Origin: JBEKLJ01 sp050010255
GTDB lineage: Bacteria; Acidobacteriota; Terriglobia; Bryobacterales; Bryobacteraceae
Direction: 5' to 3'
Length of the DNA stretch: 40,289 nt
NCBI GenBank assembly: GCA_050010255.1
Contig: JBEKLJ010000003.1
Span: 1 to 40,289, forward strand
A program made the translations under genes and the position numbers. The notes beneath the pieces were generated by a model. That model was not told where the DNA came from and did not search any database. It saw only the letters and a list, made by a program, of their open reading frames with translations. The stretch's first letter is position 1; each line of letters begins with the position of its first letter. Below are positions 1-8,407 of the stretch, one piece after another.

Positions 1-690
1 CTGGTACACCCACTGCTTCACCGCCTCTTGCGCCGAGGAAACCAGCAGCGGGTGGCCCATGACGAGTTGCAAATTCCGAATCGTACCGTCGGTCCCGATG
101 ACGGCCGTGAAGCGCACTGTGCCCTGAATACGCGCCTGCCTGGCCAGCGGCGGGTAGGCCGGCTTCGGCTGGCGGATCAGCTTCGCCTGCTGCACGTTGC
201 CGCCGACGCGGATCCGCTGCACAGCCACCTTCTTCTCCTCCCTGACCGGCGGAGGAGGCGGTGGCGGAGCCGCCGATGGAACCGAGCCGATGATGCCGCC
301 GATCACGCCGCCCGGCGTGCCGCCCGGGACGCCACCCGGAACGCCGCCCACGACACCGCCCCCGGACGCCTGCGGAAGCTCATCCTCCTTGATCATGGCG
401 ATCTGCCTCGGGATCACCTTCGGCGCCGTCAGCCGGCCGGCATCGAACTGCCGCGGGATGGGCCTCGTCACCTTTGGCGCAACCGTCGGGCCAGGTGGCG
501 GTGGCGGCGGTGGCGGCGGTGGCGGCGCCACCAGAAAGCTGGTCAACTGCGTCCTCGGAAGAGCGTCGTAGTAGATCAGCGGGATCAGGACAGCCACGCC
601 AATCAAGGAGCACTGGATAATGAACGACAGCACGATTGTCCAGGGCTTGTGCGTCTTTCCGGTCCCTTCGATGAAGCAATTCTCAAACAT
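1..690 (-). CDS. tonB: TonB-family energy transducer, partial (3' end beyond window)
   Basis: TonB couples the inner-membrane proton motive force to outer-membrane TonB-dependent transporters. The 230 codons in the window begin with ATG at 690 (MFENCFIEGTGK), preceded by GAAGGGG about 7 bases upstream. One membrane anchor lies at about residues 18-37 (WTIVLSFIIQCSLIGVAVLI). A run of 11 prolines follows (bases 493-525), then a glycine/valine/proline repeat (bases about 286-360), a second proline run, and the start of the TonB C-terminal domain (KPAYPPLARQARIQGTV, then VMGHPLLVSSAQEAVKQW). That domain is cut by the window edge, missing perhaps 20-30 residues. The gene lies 60 bases downstream of secF on the same strand, so it is probably the last gene of the yajC-secD-secF unit. 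The family is clear; the specific partner (ExbBD set, receptor) cannot be told. Confidence 0.88.
   Translation of the reverse strand, partial: MFENCFIEGTGKTHKPWTIVLSFIIQCSLIGVAVLIPLIYYDALPRTQLTSFLVAPPPPPPPPPPPGPTVAPKVTRPIPRQFDAGRLTAPKVIPRQIAMIKEDELPQASGGGVVGGVPGGVPGGTPGGVIGGIIGSVPSAAPPPPPPPVREEKKVAVQRIRVGGNVQQAKLIRQPKPAYPPLARQARIQGTVRFTAVIGTDGTIRNLQLVMGHPLLVSSAQEAVKQWVYQ
493..525 (-). repeat. Polyproline-coding simple repeat in tonB
   Basis: Eleven consecutive proline codons, alternating CCG and CCA, make a GGTGGCGGC-type simple repeat on the plus strand. It encodes the start of the rigid periplasm-spanning linker typical of TonB. Such tracts are prone to slippage, so its length may vary between strains. 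Confidence 0.8.
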
Positions 691-750
691 GTCAGAGTAC
701 CCCTTCGAAACCTTCTCCCTCCCGGCTTCCGCCGGGCCCAACTACCACTT

Positions 751-1977
751 CTACTTCACCGCCTTGGCCGAACCTCGCCGTCCCGCGGCGCCAGGGGCCG
801 GGGCCGCTGGCATCGCCGGCGGCCGCTTCCGGCGTTCGACGGAACTCTGCCAGAATACCAGGATCGGGCTGGCTACGAATATCGACGAATACGTCCCGAT
901 GAGGATCCCGATCACCAGGGCGAAGGAGAACCCGTGCAGCACGGCTCCGCCGAACAGGAACAGCGCCAGCACGGTCAGGAACGTCAAGCCCGATGTCAGG
1001 ACCGTCCGGCTCAGCGTCTGGTTGATGCTCAGGTTGATGAGCGCGGCCAGCTTCTCGCGCCGCAGGATCTTAAGGTTCTCGCGGATGCGGTCGAACACGA
1101 CGATGGTATCGTTCATCGAATAGCCCACCAGCGTGAGCAGCGCCGCAATCACCGTAAGCGAGACCTCCTTATTTAACAGAGAAAACAGCCCGATCGTAAT
1201 GATGGTGTCGTGGAACACCGCAATCACGGCCGCCAGCCCGTAAATCCACTCGAACCGGACGGCGATATAGACCAGCATTCCCCCCAGCGCGTACAGCGTC
1301 GCCAGCACCGCCTGCAACCGCAGCTCGGCGCCCACCTTCGGCCCGACGATCTCCACCCGCCTCACCGCAAACTGCCCCAGGAAGCACTCCTGCTTGACGA
1401 CATCGAGGATTTTCGAACTGACACCGGCAGAGGAGGCAAGGTCCTCGAACCTGGTCACCAGCCCGGAGCGTTCCCGGTCGCGGAAGGTGACCATGGCATC
1501 CACCGCCTCGGTGACCTGGGCCTCGGAGGAGGCCACGCCGGCGCGGATCAGGGGGTCGCGCAGCCGGCCGATCAGGACCTGGCGGCCGGCGTTGTTGAAA
1601 TCCAGCTTGCCCTGGCCTGCTTCCGGCCCTCCGAAGGCGGTTTCCAGCGTCTGGGTCATCGCCGCCCGGGCGGCCGCCAGCTCTTGCTCGCTCTTCAGCT
1701 CAGTGCCGATTAGGACCTCGTTGTCGGCCCCCCCCACGTTTTGAACCAGAATGCCCCCGCTAATGCGCTGGGACAAGGCTGAGCGGATCTTGTCGGCCGG
1801 CGGCGGGCCAGCGAATTTCACGTCCATCATGGCACCGCCACGGAAGTCGATGCCGTAACGGGGACCGCCCTTGAGGCCCAAGCTAACGAGGCCGGCGACG
1901 CTCAGCACAACTGACCCGATGATAAAGGGCCACTTGTTGCCCAGGAAGTCAAAATTCGTCTGTTTGAAGATCTCCAT
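751..1977 (-). CDS. secF: Protein translocase subunit SecF
   Basis: SecF is the smaller partner of SecD in the RND-type SecDF complex, which uses the proton motive force to pull exported proteins through SecYEG. The 408-residue protein begins MEIFKQTNFDFLGNKW, the usual SecF N-terminus, followed by TM1, the family motif YGIDFRGGAMMDV, a periplasmic domain (about residues 60-210) and five further membrane segments from about residue 220. The conserved SYSMNDTIVVFDRIREN-like segment is present (GYSMNDTIVVFDRIREN). The C-terminus is a basic/proline tail. It lies 93 bases downstream of secD and 60 bases upstream of the tonB-like gene, consistent with one transcript. Length is in the upper normal range. 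Confidence 0.97.
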   Translation of the reverse strand: MEIFKQTNFDFLGNKWPFIIGSVVLSVAGLVSLGLKGGPRYGIDFRGGAMMDVKFAGPPPADKIRSALSQRISGGILVQNVGGADNEVLIGTELKSEQELAAARAAMTQTLETAFGGPEAGQGKLDFNNAGRQVLIGRLRDPLIRAGVASSEAQVTEAVDAMVTFRDRERSGLVTRFEDLASSAGVSSKILDVVKQECFLGQFAVRRVEIVGPKVGAELRLQAVLATLYALGGMLVYIAVRFEWIYGLAAVIAVFHDTIITIGLFSLLNKEVSLTVIAALLTLVGYSMNDTIVVFDRIRENLKILRREKLAALINLSINQTLSRTVLTSGLTFLTVLALFLFGGAVLHGFSFALVIGILIGTYSSIFVASPILVFWQSSVERRKRPPAMPAAPAPGAAGRRGSAKAVK

Positions 1978-2070
1978 GGAGCACGCCTGCCGGTACCTGA
2001 AACATTGGACACCGGCCCACTTTCGATAGTTCCCGGTCCGCCAGCCAAAAACCTGCGGTCATGCCTCTTC

Positions 2071-3696
2071 CTAAATACTGAGCGTCGTCACCCGCCGCTG
2101 GCGGCCGAGCGACCAATCAAACATCGTCCGGGAGACGAACACCGCCGTGAAGAGGTTGGCGATCAGGCCGAAGACCAGCGTCACGGCGAAGCCCTTTACC
2201 GGGCCCGTCCCGAACATGAACAGGAAGGCGCAGGAAACCACCGTCGTCACGTGGGTGTCGATGATGGTCAGGAACGCCTTGCTGAAGCCCGTATCGACGG
2301 CTGCCAGCACTCCCTTGCCGGCCCGCAATTCCTCGCGAATCCGCTCAAAAATAAGGACGTTAGAGTCCACGCCCATGCCAATCGTCAGAATCACGCCAGC
2401 GATGCCGGGCAGCGTCAAAACGGCGCCGGAGACGCTCAGGCAGGCCAACAGGATGACCGCGTTCAGGATCAGGGCCAGGACGGCGTTGATGCCGGCCTTC
2501 TTGTAGTAGACCAGCATGGCCACGACCACCGCCAGCATCCCAGCCAGACCGGCGCTGACCCCCTGGCGGATCGAGTCGGCGCCCAGCGACGGCCCCACTG
2601 TCCGCTCCTCCCGGTAAACGATCCCGGCCGGCAGCGAACCCGCGCGCAGCACCAGGGCCAGGTCCGAGGCGTCCTGCTGATCCCGCATGCCGGTAATGCG
2701 CCCGGAGTCCTCAATGCGATTCTGAATGACCGGGGCGCTCTTGATCTGGTTGTCCAGGACGATCGCCAGCCGCTCGCCCACGTGCGACTCCGTATACCGG
2801 GCAAACCGGCGGGCGCCGTCCCTGTTCAACATGAAGCCGGTTTCCCACCGGCCCATCTCGTCCCGGGAAGGCCGGGCGTTACGCAGATCGCGACCGGTCA
2901 CAACCGCGCTGGCGTTCACGAGGTACCAGCTCTCGCCCGACTCGCTCCCCTCGGCCCGCTGGGCCATCCTCAGCATCTTGGTGTTCAGCGGACGCACGCC
3001 GCCGTGCTTGGCCAGCAGCGTCTCCTGGCTCGGGAAGGGGCCATCCAGCACCGGAGTGAGCTCCAGCATGGCGGCCGTCCGCATGATCTCCTTGACCCGC
3101 GCCGGGTCGTCAACCCCGGGAAGCTGGACCAGGATCTCATAGTCGGCATCCGCCCGGCCCCGCTGCTGGATGGTCGGCTCGGTCAGTCCCAGGCCGTTGA
3201 TGCGGTTCTCGATGGTCTGGATCGAGCGTTCAATGGTATCGCGCTTCAGAGCGATCAGCTCGGTGGGCCTGAGGTTCAACCGGTAGTCGGTCGTGCTCCC
3301 CGGAACGAGCGAAAGCGTCCAGCTCGGGAACCGCTCGACCACCAGCGCGCGCAGGTCGCCGACCTTCGCCGGCGGCACGCCCTTGAGGGTGATCTGGATG
3401 GAGTCGGTTTGCGCCACCGTCTCGGGGCTGTTCCGGCTGATGTCAGCCCAATCGATGTTGGCCTTCCGCAGCTCCTCCTTGAGCGACTCGATGGTCCGGT
3501 CGGCCTCCGCCCTGGCGGCGTCCTGCACCTGCACCTGAAGAACCAGGTGACTGCCGCCCTTCAGATCGAGGCCCAACTGGACGTTCTTGCGGATGTTGTC
3601 GACGAGCTGCTGGGGAGAGGTCGGCAAGCCAATGATGAGCAGGACAGTCAGAACGAGGACGATGACAATGATGATGGATCGCGTCGTTACACTCAT
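2071..3696 (-). CDS. secD: Protein translocase subunit SecD
   Basis: SecD is the larger subunit of the SecDF export motor. The 541-residue protein has an N-terminal membrane segment (about residues 8-25), the conserved LGLDLKGGSHLVLQV motif at about 42-56, a large periplasmic P1 region, and a C-terminal block of membrane helices from about residue 365. The RND motif VDSNVLIFERIREELRAGKG lies around residue 450. It follows yajC by 21 bases and precedes secF by 93 bases, the standard yajC-secD-secF order. No start ambiguity was seen: the ATG at 3696 opens MSVTTRSIIIVIVLVL. Confidence 0.97.
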   Translation of the reverse strand: MSVTTRSIIIVIVLVLTVLLIIGLPTSPQQLVDNIRKNVQLGLDLKGGSHLVLQVQVQDAARAEADRTIESLKEELRKANIDWADISRNSPETVAQTDSIQITLKGVPPAKVGDLRALVVERFPSWTLSLVPGSTTDYRLNLRPTELIALKRDTIERSIQTIENRINGLGLTEPTIQQRGRADADYEILVQLPGVDDPARVKEIMRTAAMLELTPVLDGPFPSQETLLAKHGGVRPLNTKMLRMAQRAEGSESGESWYLVNASAVVTGRDLRNARPSRDEMGRWETGFMLNRDGARRFARYTESHVGERLAIVLDNQIKSAPVIQNRIEDSGRITGMRDQQDASDLALVLRAGSLPAGIVYREERTVGPSLGADSIRQGVSAGLAGMLAVVVAMLVYYKKAGINAVLALILNAVILLACLSVSGAVLTLPGIAGVILTIGMGVDSNVLIFERIREELRAGKGVLAAVDTGFSKAFLTIIDTHVTTVVSCAFLFMFGTGPVKGFAVTLVFGLIANLFTAVFVSRTMFDWSLGRQRRVTTLSI

Positions 3697-3717
3697 GTGG
3701 TCACTTGCTGGCGGGAC

Positions 3718-4056
3718 TCACTTCTTCGCCTCGCCGGAGAGGATGCTGGAGACCGCGCTACGGGCCACGTGCAGCTTGATGCCGTCCGGCTTCACGCGCA
3801 GGACGATCGTATCGTCGTCCTTGATCTCGGTGATGGTTCCGATGACGCCGCCGCTGGTCAGAACCGTGCTGCCGGCCTGCAGCTCCCGAAGCATCTGCGC
3901 CTGCTTCTTCCGCTGGCGCTGCATGGGCAGGAACAGCAAAAGATAGAAGATCGCGAAGATCAACAGGATCGGCAAAAAGCTGATCAGACCGGACGGGGGC
4001 TGGGAACTCGGGGCCGGGCTTTGAAAGAGGAGCAAACTCACGACCACTGTCGGCAT
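3718..4056 (-). CDS. yajC: Preprotein translocase accessory subunit YajC
   Basis: A small single-pass membrane protein that associates with SecDF. The 112 residues contain one hydrophobic helix at about 24-44 (ISFLPILLIFAIFYLLLFLP), then the characteristic PMQRQRKKQAQMLRELQ basic stretch and a small SH3-like cytoplasmic domain (AGSTVLTSGGVIGTITEIKDD). Length and motif are typical. It is the first gene of the yajC-secD-secF-tonB group and lies 163 bases downstream of tgt on the same strand. YajC is usually dispensable; its exact role is not settled. Confidence 0.95.
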   Translation of the reverse strand: MPTVVVSLLLFQSPAPSSQPPSGLISFLPILLIFAIFYLLLFLPMQRQRKKQAQMLRELQAGSTVLTSGGVIGTITEIKDDDTIVLRVKPDGIKLHVARSAVSSILSGEAKK

Positions 4057-4219
4057 CTCGTCACTCGTTTCCGGCGCGGTGTTTCGTCACGAACGCTCTC
4101 CCGACAACCTGGCGACCGTTGCCTGGCTGCGGTGACGTGCGTCCGGCGCCCCGAAGCGCCCGGACCACGCGGTTAGCGCTCAAAAGGAAAAACAACGCCG
4201 AGGACTCGAACTGCGGAAC

Positions 4220-5404
4220 CTATTCCTGTGGAATCGGCACGGAACGGACTGACTCCACGTACTGGGGATACGTTCCTATCAGTATAGAGTGCCTGATCCG
4301 CCGCATGATGTCAAGGTAACGCCTGAGGTTGTGGAGAGTTGCGAGGGTGGCGAACAGCATCTCGCCGGCCTGGAACAGGTGCCGCAGATAGGCCCGGGAG
4401 AAGTTTTGGCAGGTGTAGCAGCCGCAGGCGGGATCCACCGGCCCCTGGTCGTCCCGGTACCGGGCCTGCTTGAGGATGACCCGGCCCTGGGAGGTGAACA
4501 GGCAGCCGTTGCGGGCGTTGCGAGAGGGCAGGACGCAGTCCATCATATCCACGCCTCGCGCCACGTACTCGGGCAACTCCTCCGGCAAACCGACGCCCAT
4601 GGCGTAGCGGGGCCGGTCGCGGGGCAGCCCAGGGACCACCGCCTCGACCATTTCCAGGCTGAGCGAGCGCGGCTCGCCAACCGAGAGGCCGCCGATGGCG
4701 TAGCCGTCGGCCTCGAGCGCGATGAGCTCGCCGGCGCACTCGCGCCGCAGGTCGGCGTACATCCCCCCCTGCACGATGGGGAACAGGGCGCCCGCCCCCG
4801 GCGCTTCCACGCGCCGCTCCCGGTAATGCGCAAACGCGGCCCGCGCCCAGGCCGTGGTGCGCTTCATCGCCTCGCGGGCGGCTTCGTGCGTGGCCGGATA
4901 GCCAACGCACTCATCCAGCACCATCATTATGTCGCTGGCCAGCGCCATCTGCACATCGACCGTTGACTCCGGCGTGAACAGGTGCTCGTCGCCGTCCAGG
5001 TGCGAGCGGAACAGCACGCCCGCCTCGGTCACTTTCCGCAGATCGCTGAGGCTGAAGACCTGGAAGCCGCCCGAGTCGGTGAGGATGGCCCGCGGCCAGT
5101 TCATGAATCCGTGCAGGCCCCCGCAACTCCGGATCAGCTCGTGGCCGGGCCTCAGGAACAGGTGGTAGGTGTTGGCCAGCAGCAGGCGGACGTCCAGCTC
5201 CTCCACCAGATCGCGTGGCGTGAGCCCCTTGACGGTCGCCTGGGTCCCCACCGGAATGAAAACCGGCGTTTCGACGTCGCCGTGGGGAGTGTGCAGAATG
5301 CCAGCGCGCGCACCCGTGGTCGGGCACTCGGCGACAACTTCGAAGGTAATGGCTCGCAAGGACCGATTGTAGTCTGTGCCGCGATCGGCCGACACCCCGC
5401 GCAC
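4220..5404 (-). CDS. tgt: tRNA-guanine transglycosylase (queuosine biosynthesis)
   Basis: Exchanges guanine-34 for preQ1 in tRNAs with GUN anticodons. In the 394-residue reading the active-site motif TDSGGFQVFS carries Asp110 (acid/base). The nucleophile is Asp289 in VDMMDCVLPSRNARNG, and a zinc site is formed by Cys327, Cys329, Cys332 (CGCYTC) and His358. GGLSVGEP, the substrate-binding loop, is also present. The family usually starts just before TFEVVAECPTTGARAG, so the ATG at 5404 may add about 15 residues; a TTG at 5359 would give MRAITFEV. Neither has a strong ribosome binding site, so the start is unsure. It lies 13 bases after the zinc-ribbon gene and upstream of yajC-secDF. Confidence 0.96.
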   Translation of the reverse strand: MRGVSADRGTDYNRSLRAITFEVVAECPTTGARAGILHTPHGDVETPVFIPVGTQATVKGLTPRDLVEELDVRLLLANTYHLFLRPGHELIRSCGGLHGFMNWPRAILTDSGGFQVFSLSDLRKVTEAGVLFRSHLDGDEHLFTPESTVDVQMALASDIMMVLDECVGYPATHEAAREAMKRTTAWARAAFAHYRERRVEAPGAGALFPIVQGGMYADLRRECAGELIALEADGYAIGGLSVGEPRSLSLEMVEAVVPGLPRDRPRYAMGVGLPEELPEYVARGVDMMDCVLPSRNARNGCLFTSQGRVILKQARYRDDQGPVDPACGCYTCQNFSRAYLRHLFQAGEMLFATLATLHNLRRYLDIMRRIRHSILIGTYPQYVESVRSVPIPQE

Positions 5405-5417
5405 CCAACCGCTGCCG

Positions 5418-6197
5418 TCAGGGAGCGGATGGGCCGAGCGTTTCGGCGGGAGCCCGGGCCTCGTCCGCGGGGCCGGTCTCGTCCACTTCGACGGGCGGGT
5501 TGCAGTAGAGGATGCGGGCGCAGCTCTCGCAGAACATCACCTGGTCGCCGCGCTTGAGGTCCTGGAAGAACTGGAGCCGCAGCGTCATGTGGCAGGCCTG
5601 GCAACTGCCGTCGACCGCCTCGGCCACCGCCACGCCCTTGCGCCTCCTGCGGATCCGCTCGTAAGCCGCATAGACCGCCGGAGTCAGCGCCGCCACCGCC
5701 TCCGCACGCCTCGTCTGCGCCTCCTCCAACTGCTGCCGGTCAGCCGCGGTGCGCTCGCGCGCGACTTTCTTCTCGGCTTCGACCTGCTGCTTCTCCGTGC
5801 TCAGCGCCGCCTCGGCCGCCTTCACGTTCTGCTCGAGAGACTCGGACTCGGCCATGCGATCCAAAATGCGGTCCTCGAACTTCCGGACCTCGCTCTCGAA
5901 GTAATCGATCTCGTGCCGGAAGGCGGTGTACTGCTCGTTGGTCCTGGCTTCGAGCATCTGATCCTTCAGTTTGGAGGCCTTCTGCTCGCGCGCCTGAATC
6001 TCGCTCTCGAGCTGCTTGCGCTCGCGCTGGTTGGCCACCAGCGCGGCGCGGTCGGCTTCGAGCCGGCGCATGTGCGCCTCCAGCGTCTTCTCGATCTGCG
6101 CGATGTGTCTGGGAAGGGCGGCTACTTCGTGCTCGAGTCCGCGGATGCGGTTATCCAGATCCTGGAGTTGGATAACCACTTTCAGGTCAGGGACCAT
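5418..6197 (-). CDS. Coiled-coil protein with C4-type zinc ribbon (CT398-like)
   Basis: The 259-residue protein starts MVPDLKVVIQLQDLDNRI and is almost wholly charged alpha-helix from about residue 5 to 180 (many E/K/Q/R, ideal for a coiled-coil hairpin). A C-terminal zinc ribbon follows with two knuckles, CQAC and CESC, about 25 residues apart. This architecture is that of the widespread C4-type zinc-ribbon family (DUF164, CT398/HP0958-like). Some members act as chaperone-like partners of secretion or flagellar proteins or bind RNA; the role here is not known. Its first 11 bases overlap the end of murJ, and tgt follows after 13 bases, so the three are likely co-transcribed. The acidic tail after the ribbon is variable in the family. 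Confidence 0.85.
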   Translation of the reverse strand: MVPDLKVVIQLQDLDNRIRGLEHEVAALPRHIAQIEKTLEAHMRRLEADRAALVANQRERKQLESEIQAREQKASKLKDQMLEARTNEQYTAFRHEIDYFESEVRKFEDRILDRMAESESLEQNVKAAEAALSTEKQQVEAEKKVARERTAADRQQLEEAQTRRAEAVAALTPAVYAAYERIRRRRKGVAVAEAVDGSCQACHMTLRLQFFQDLKRGDQVMFCESCARILYCNPPVEVDETGPADEARAPAETLGPSAP

Positions 6198-7845
6198 CGT
6201 TTCCTGATTTTAGCACGCTGCTTCCGACGAACCTCGCCAGCGGCGAGGCGAGCACGCGCCGCGCGGCCTCGAGCTCGGCGACTTTCATCACCCGGCAGGC
6301 GGCCCAGAACACCGCCACGCCGAGCGGAATCGAGATGGCGAGGTCGGCCAGGCGCGCCAGGCGCGAGTCTCCCATCCAGTTGCCGAGCAGGCTGGAGGAG
6401 AGTTTCACCGCTCCGCCCATGACCACCGAGGCCGCGGCGATTTTCAGGGTGGTCTTGAGCAGCTCGCGTCCGTGAACGCCGGCGATGCGTTCGCGCAGCG
6501 CCCACAGCAGCGCGACCGCGCCGAACAGCGCCACCCCGGAGGTCGCCAGCGCCAGCGCGGCATGGCCCAGGTGCGTCCAGCGCAGCATCGAGAAGGCCAC
6601 GAGGTAGTTGATCAGAATCGAAGCCAGGCTGACGAGCATGGGCACGCGCGCGTTGCCGAGCGCATAGAAGGCGGGCGCGAGCACCTTGATGGCCGCGTAG
6701 CCGGACAGGCCGATCGCATAACAGGCCAGCGCCGCAGCGGTCTGCTGAGTGTCGTAGGTCACGAACCTGTGGCCCTGGTAGATGGCCGCGATCATCGAAT
6801 GGCCCAGCACGACCAGGCCGACCGAGGACGGCAGCGTCAGCAGCAGCACCATCCCCAGCGAGTCCGCCAGCGTCCGGCGGAACTCGCCCAGTTTACCGGA
6901 GACGGCGCTGCGCGAGATCGAGGGCAGCGTTGCCGCGGCGATCGCAACCCCGAACAGCCCCAGCGGAAGCTGCATGAAGCGAAAGGCGAACTGGAGCCAG
7001 CTCACCGGTCCGTTCACGCCGCGCACCGGATCCACGATGGTCGAGGCGAAGTTCGTGTTCACCGCCACGTTTACCTGCACGGCCGCGCTGCCGATGATGG
7101 CCGGCAGCATCAGGCGGATGATGCGGCGCAGGCCGGGATGCGACCAATCCAGCTTCGGCCGGAACGAGAAGCCGGCGCGGCGCAGGCTGGGAATCTGCCA
7201 GGCCAGTTGCAGCGCCCCGCCCAGCACGACGCCGTAAGCCATGCCCTCGATAGCCGTGATCCTGAGCCGCGGCCCCAGCCACAGGCCGAGTGCCGCGCCA
7301 AAGACCACCGCGCCGACGTTGAACATCGTCGAGGCCAGCGCCGGAACGCCGAAGCGGTCGCAGGCGTTCAGAATGCCCATGGCCTGGGCGGCGAGCGCCA
7401 CCAGCAGGAGGAATGGGAACATGATCCGGGTCATCGTGATCGCGAGCGCGAACTTGCCCGGATCCGCGGTTTCCCATCCGGGCGCCAGCAGGCCGACCAG
7501 CGCCGGGGCGAAGAGCACGCCCAGGGCGCACAGCACGCCCACGATCAGGATCACCGCCGTGCCCACCAGATTGGCCAGCTCGGCCGCCCCCTTCCGGCCT
7601 TTCGTCGAGAGGTACTCGGAAAATGTCGGCACGAAGGCCGAGGACAGCGCGCCCTCGGCGAACAGGTCGCGCGTGAGGTTGGGGATGCGGAAGCCCAGCG
7701 AGAAGGCGTCGTAGATGCGGCTGGCGCCGAACAGGTGGGCCATGACGATCTCGCGCACCAGCCCGCTCACGCGGCTCAACAGCACCGCGCCTGAGACTAG
7801 CGTCGCCGAGCGGAAAATTTCGTCCTTCTGTGCGCGCACAGCCAC
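6187..7845 (-). CDS. murJ: Lipid II flippase MurJ
   Basis: MurJ flips the peptidoglycan precursor lipid II across the cytoplasmic membrane. The 552 residues show about 14 hydrophobic segments. The family N-terminus is present (FRSATLVSGAVLLSRVSGLVREIVMA) with the RVSGLVRE motif, followed by FSLGFRIPNLTRDLFAEGALSSAFVPTF. The start is GTG at 7845, opening MAVRAQKDE; no ATG fits better. It is the first gene of the leftward group and overlaps the zinc-ribbon gene by 11 bases. A perfect TATAAT lies about 115 bases upstream on the minus strand. Confidence 0.95.
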   Translation of the reverse strand: MAVRAQKDEIFRSATLVSGAVLLSRVSGLVREIVMAHLFGASRIYDAFSLGFRIPNLTRDLFAEGALSSAFVPTFSEYLSTKGRKGAAELANLVGTAVILIVGVLCALGVLFAPALVGLLAPGWETADPGKFALAITMTRIMFPFLLLVALAAQAMGILNACDRFGVPALASTMFNVGAVVFGAALGLWLGPRLRITAIEGMAYGVVLGGALQLAWQIPSLRRAGFSFRPKLDWSHPGLRRIIRLMLPAIIGSAAVQVNVAVNTNFASTIVDPVRGVNGPVSWLQFAFRFMQLPLGLFGVAIAAATLPSISRSAVSGKLGEFRRTLADSLGMVLLLTLPSSVGLVVLGHSMIAAIYQGHRFVTYDTQQTAAALACYAIGLSGYAAIKVLAPAFYALGNARVPMLVSLASILINYLVAFSMLRWTHLGHAALALATSGVALFGAVALLWALRERIAGVHGRELLKTTLKIAAASVVMGGAVKLSSSLLGNWMGDSRLARLADLAISIPLGVAVFWAACRVMKVAELEAARRVLASPLARFVGSSVLKSGNDGP

Positions 7846-7959
7846 CGGCCGGGATTCAACCCTCGGGGCCGCTAGCCTTCAGGAACTGCGCGACCGTCCC
7901 CATGCGACTCGATGAACGCGTCCGCAGCTTCGGTGAGGGGCTCCCCGGAGTGAAGAACC

Positions 7960-7965
7960 ATTATA
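7960..7965 (-). promoter_or_regulatory. Candidate -10 box for the murJ transcript
   Basis: On the minus strand TATAAT reads from 7965 to 7960, giving a leader of about 108 bases before the GTG of murJ. No good -35 hexamer lies 16-18 bases upstream, so this rests on the -10 match and position alone. Confidence 0.4.
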
Positions 7966-8034
7966 GGGAAGGGGTCGGCCGGCTGTGCTCCATTCCGGCG
8001 GGGGAGGAACGACCCGCTGCGCGGGGCCGGTGGG

Positions 8035-8078
8035 GGCGCCGCCGGCTTGCGCGCTCAGTCACGCTGTCCGGCGGCGCC
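8035..8078. repeat. 11-bp inverted repeat upstream of higBA
   Basis: GGCGCCGCCGG (8035-8045) and CCGGCGGCGCC (8068-8078) are perfect complements around a 22-base loop. The position, between the divergent murJ and higB starts, fits an insulating hairpin or a regulator site; no U-run follows. Confidence 0.5.
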
Positions 8079-8109
8079 ATTACGCTTGACGTAACGCTCG
8101 CCGCGTAAT
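8079..8109 (+). promoter_or_regulatory. Candidate higBA operator/promoter
   Basis: ATTACGC (8079-8085) is repeated in inverted form as GCGTAAT (8103-8109), and an inner pair TTACG/CGTAA (8080-8084, 8090-8094) nests inside. A TTGACG at 8086-8091 could be a -35 box. Antitoxins of the HigA type commonly repress their own operon through such palindromes. The site ends 12 bases before the higB start. Confidence 0.45.
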
Positions 8110-8120
8110 AGGCTGGGAAC

Positions 8121-8399
8121 TTGATACGGTCGTTCCGGTGTTCCGATACCGCCAGGCTTTTCGCCGACCAGTCTGTCCGGCGGTTTCAGGCGATCGAGAG
8201 AGTCGCCCGGCGCAAGCTGTTGTATCTCCATCGCGGCAGGAGGCTGGAGGATCTCGCGGTCCCGCCGGGCAATCAACTGGAAGCCTTGAAAGGCGGCCGG
8301 GCGGGGACCTACAGCGTGCGCATCAACGACCAGTGGCGGATCTGCTTCGCCTGGCGCGAGGGAGACGCCCACAACGTGGAGATCGTGGACTATCACTAG
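8121..8399 (+). CDS. higB: HigB-family toxin (RelE-like mRNA interferase)
   Basis: A 92-residue protein of the HigB/RelE fold, ribosome-dependent mRNA endonucleases that stop translation. It starts at TTG 8121, giving MIRSFRCSDTARLFADQ, which matches the usual MIKSFxxKxxxxLF opening of host-inhibition-of-growth toxins. The C-terminal core GTYSVRINDQWRICFAW and NVEIVDYH are hallmark strands of the family, with the conserved Arg/Trp and final His. Length is standard. The stop codon overlaps the Shine-Dalgarno sequence of the antitoxin gene higA, so toxin comes first, the typical higBA order. It is convergent with the vapBC-like pair. Confidence 0.92.
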   Translation: MIRSFRCSDTARLFADQSVRRFQAIERVARRKLLYLHRGRRLEDLAVPPGNQLEALKGGRAGTYSVRINDQWRICFAWREGDAHNVEIVDYH

Positions 8400-8403
8400 G
8401 AGG
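8398..8403 (+). promoter_or_regulatory. Consensus ribosome binding site of higA
   Basis: AGGAGG at 8398-8403 overlaps the last two bases of the higB TAG stop and lies 4 bases before the higA ATG. It fixes the higA start and suggests strong translation of antitoxin relative to the TTG-started toxin. Confidence 0.8.
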
Positions 8404-8407
8404 CCAC

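Noticed and set aside
2005..4176. Very long plus-strand open frame (723 codons) across secD and yajC
   Set aside because: It is antisense to clear secD and yajC, its translation is rich in Arg/His/Gln/Asp/Pro without domains, and third-position GC bias in high-GC DNA routinely opens such frames.
4191..4230. tRNA-like T-arm sequence (GTTCGAGTCC) on the minus strand near the tgt 3' end
   Set aside because: The flanking bases do not form the 5-bp T stem, and no anticodon arm, D arm or acceptor stem could be found; part of it is tgt coding sequence.
7846..8108. Short open frames between murJ and higB, including a 29-codon minus-strand frame whose ATG overlaps TATAAT
   Set aside because: An ATG inside the -10 box cannot be in the transcript, and no frame has a ribosome binding site or family-like sequence.
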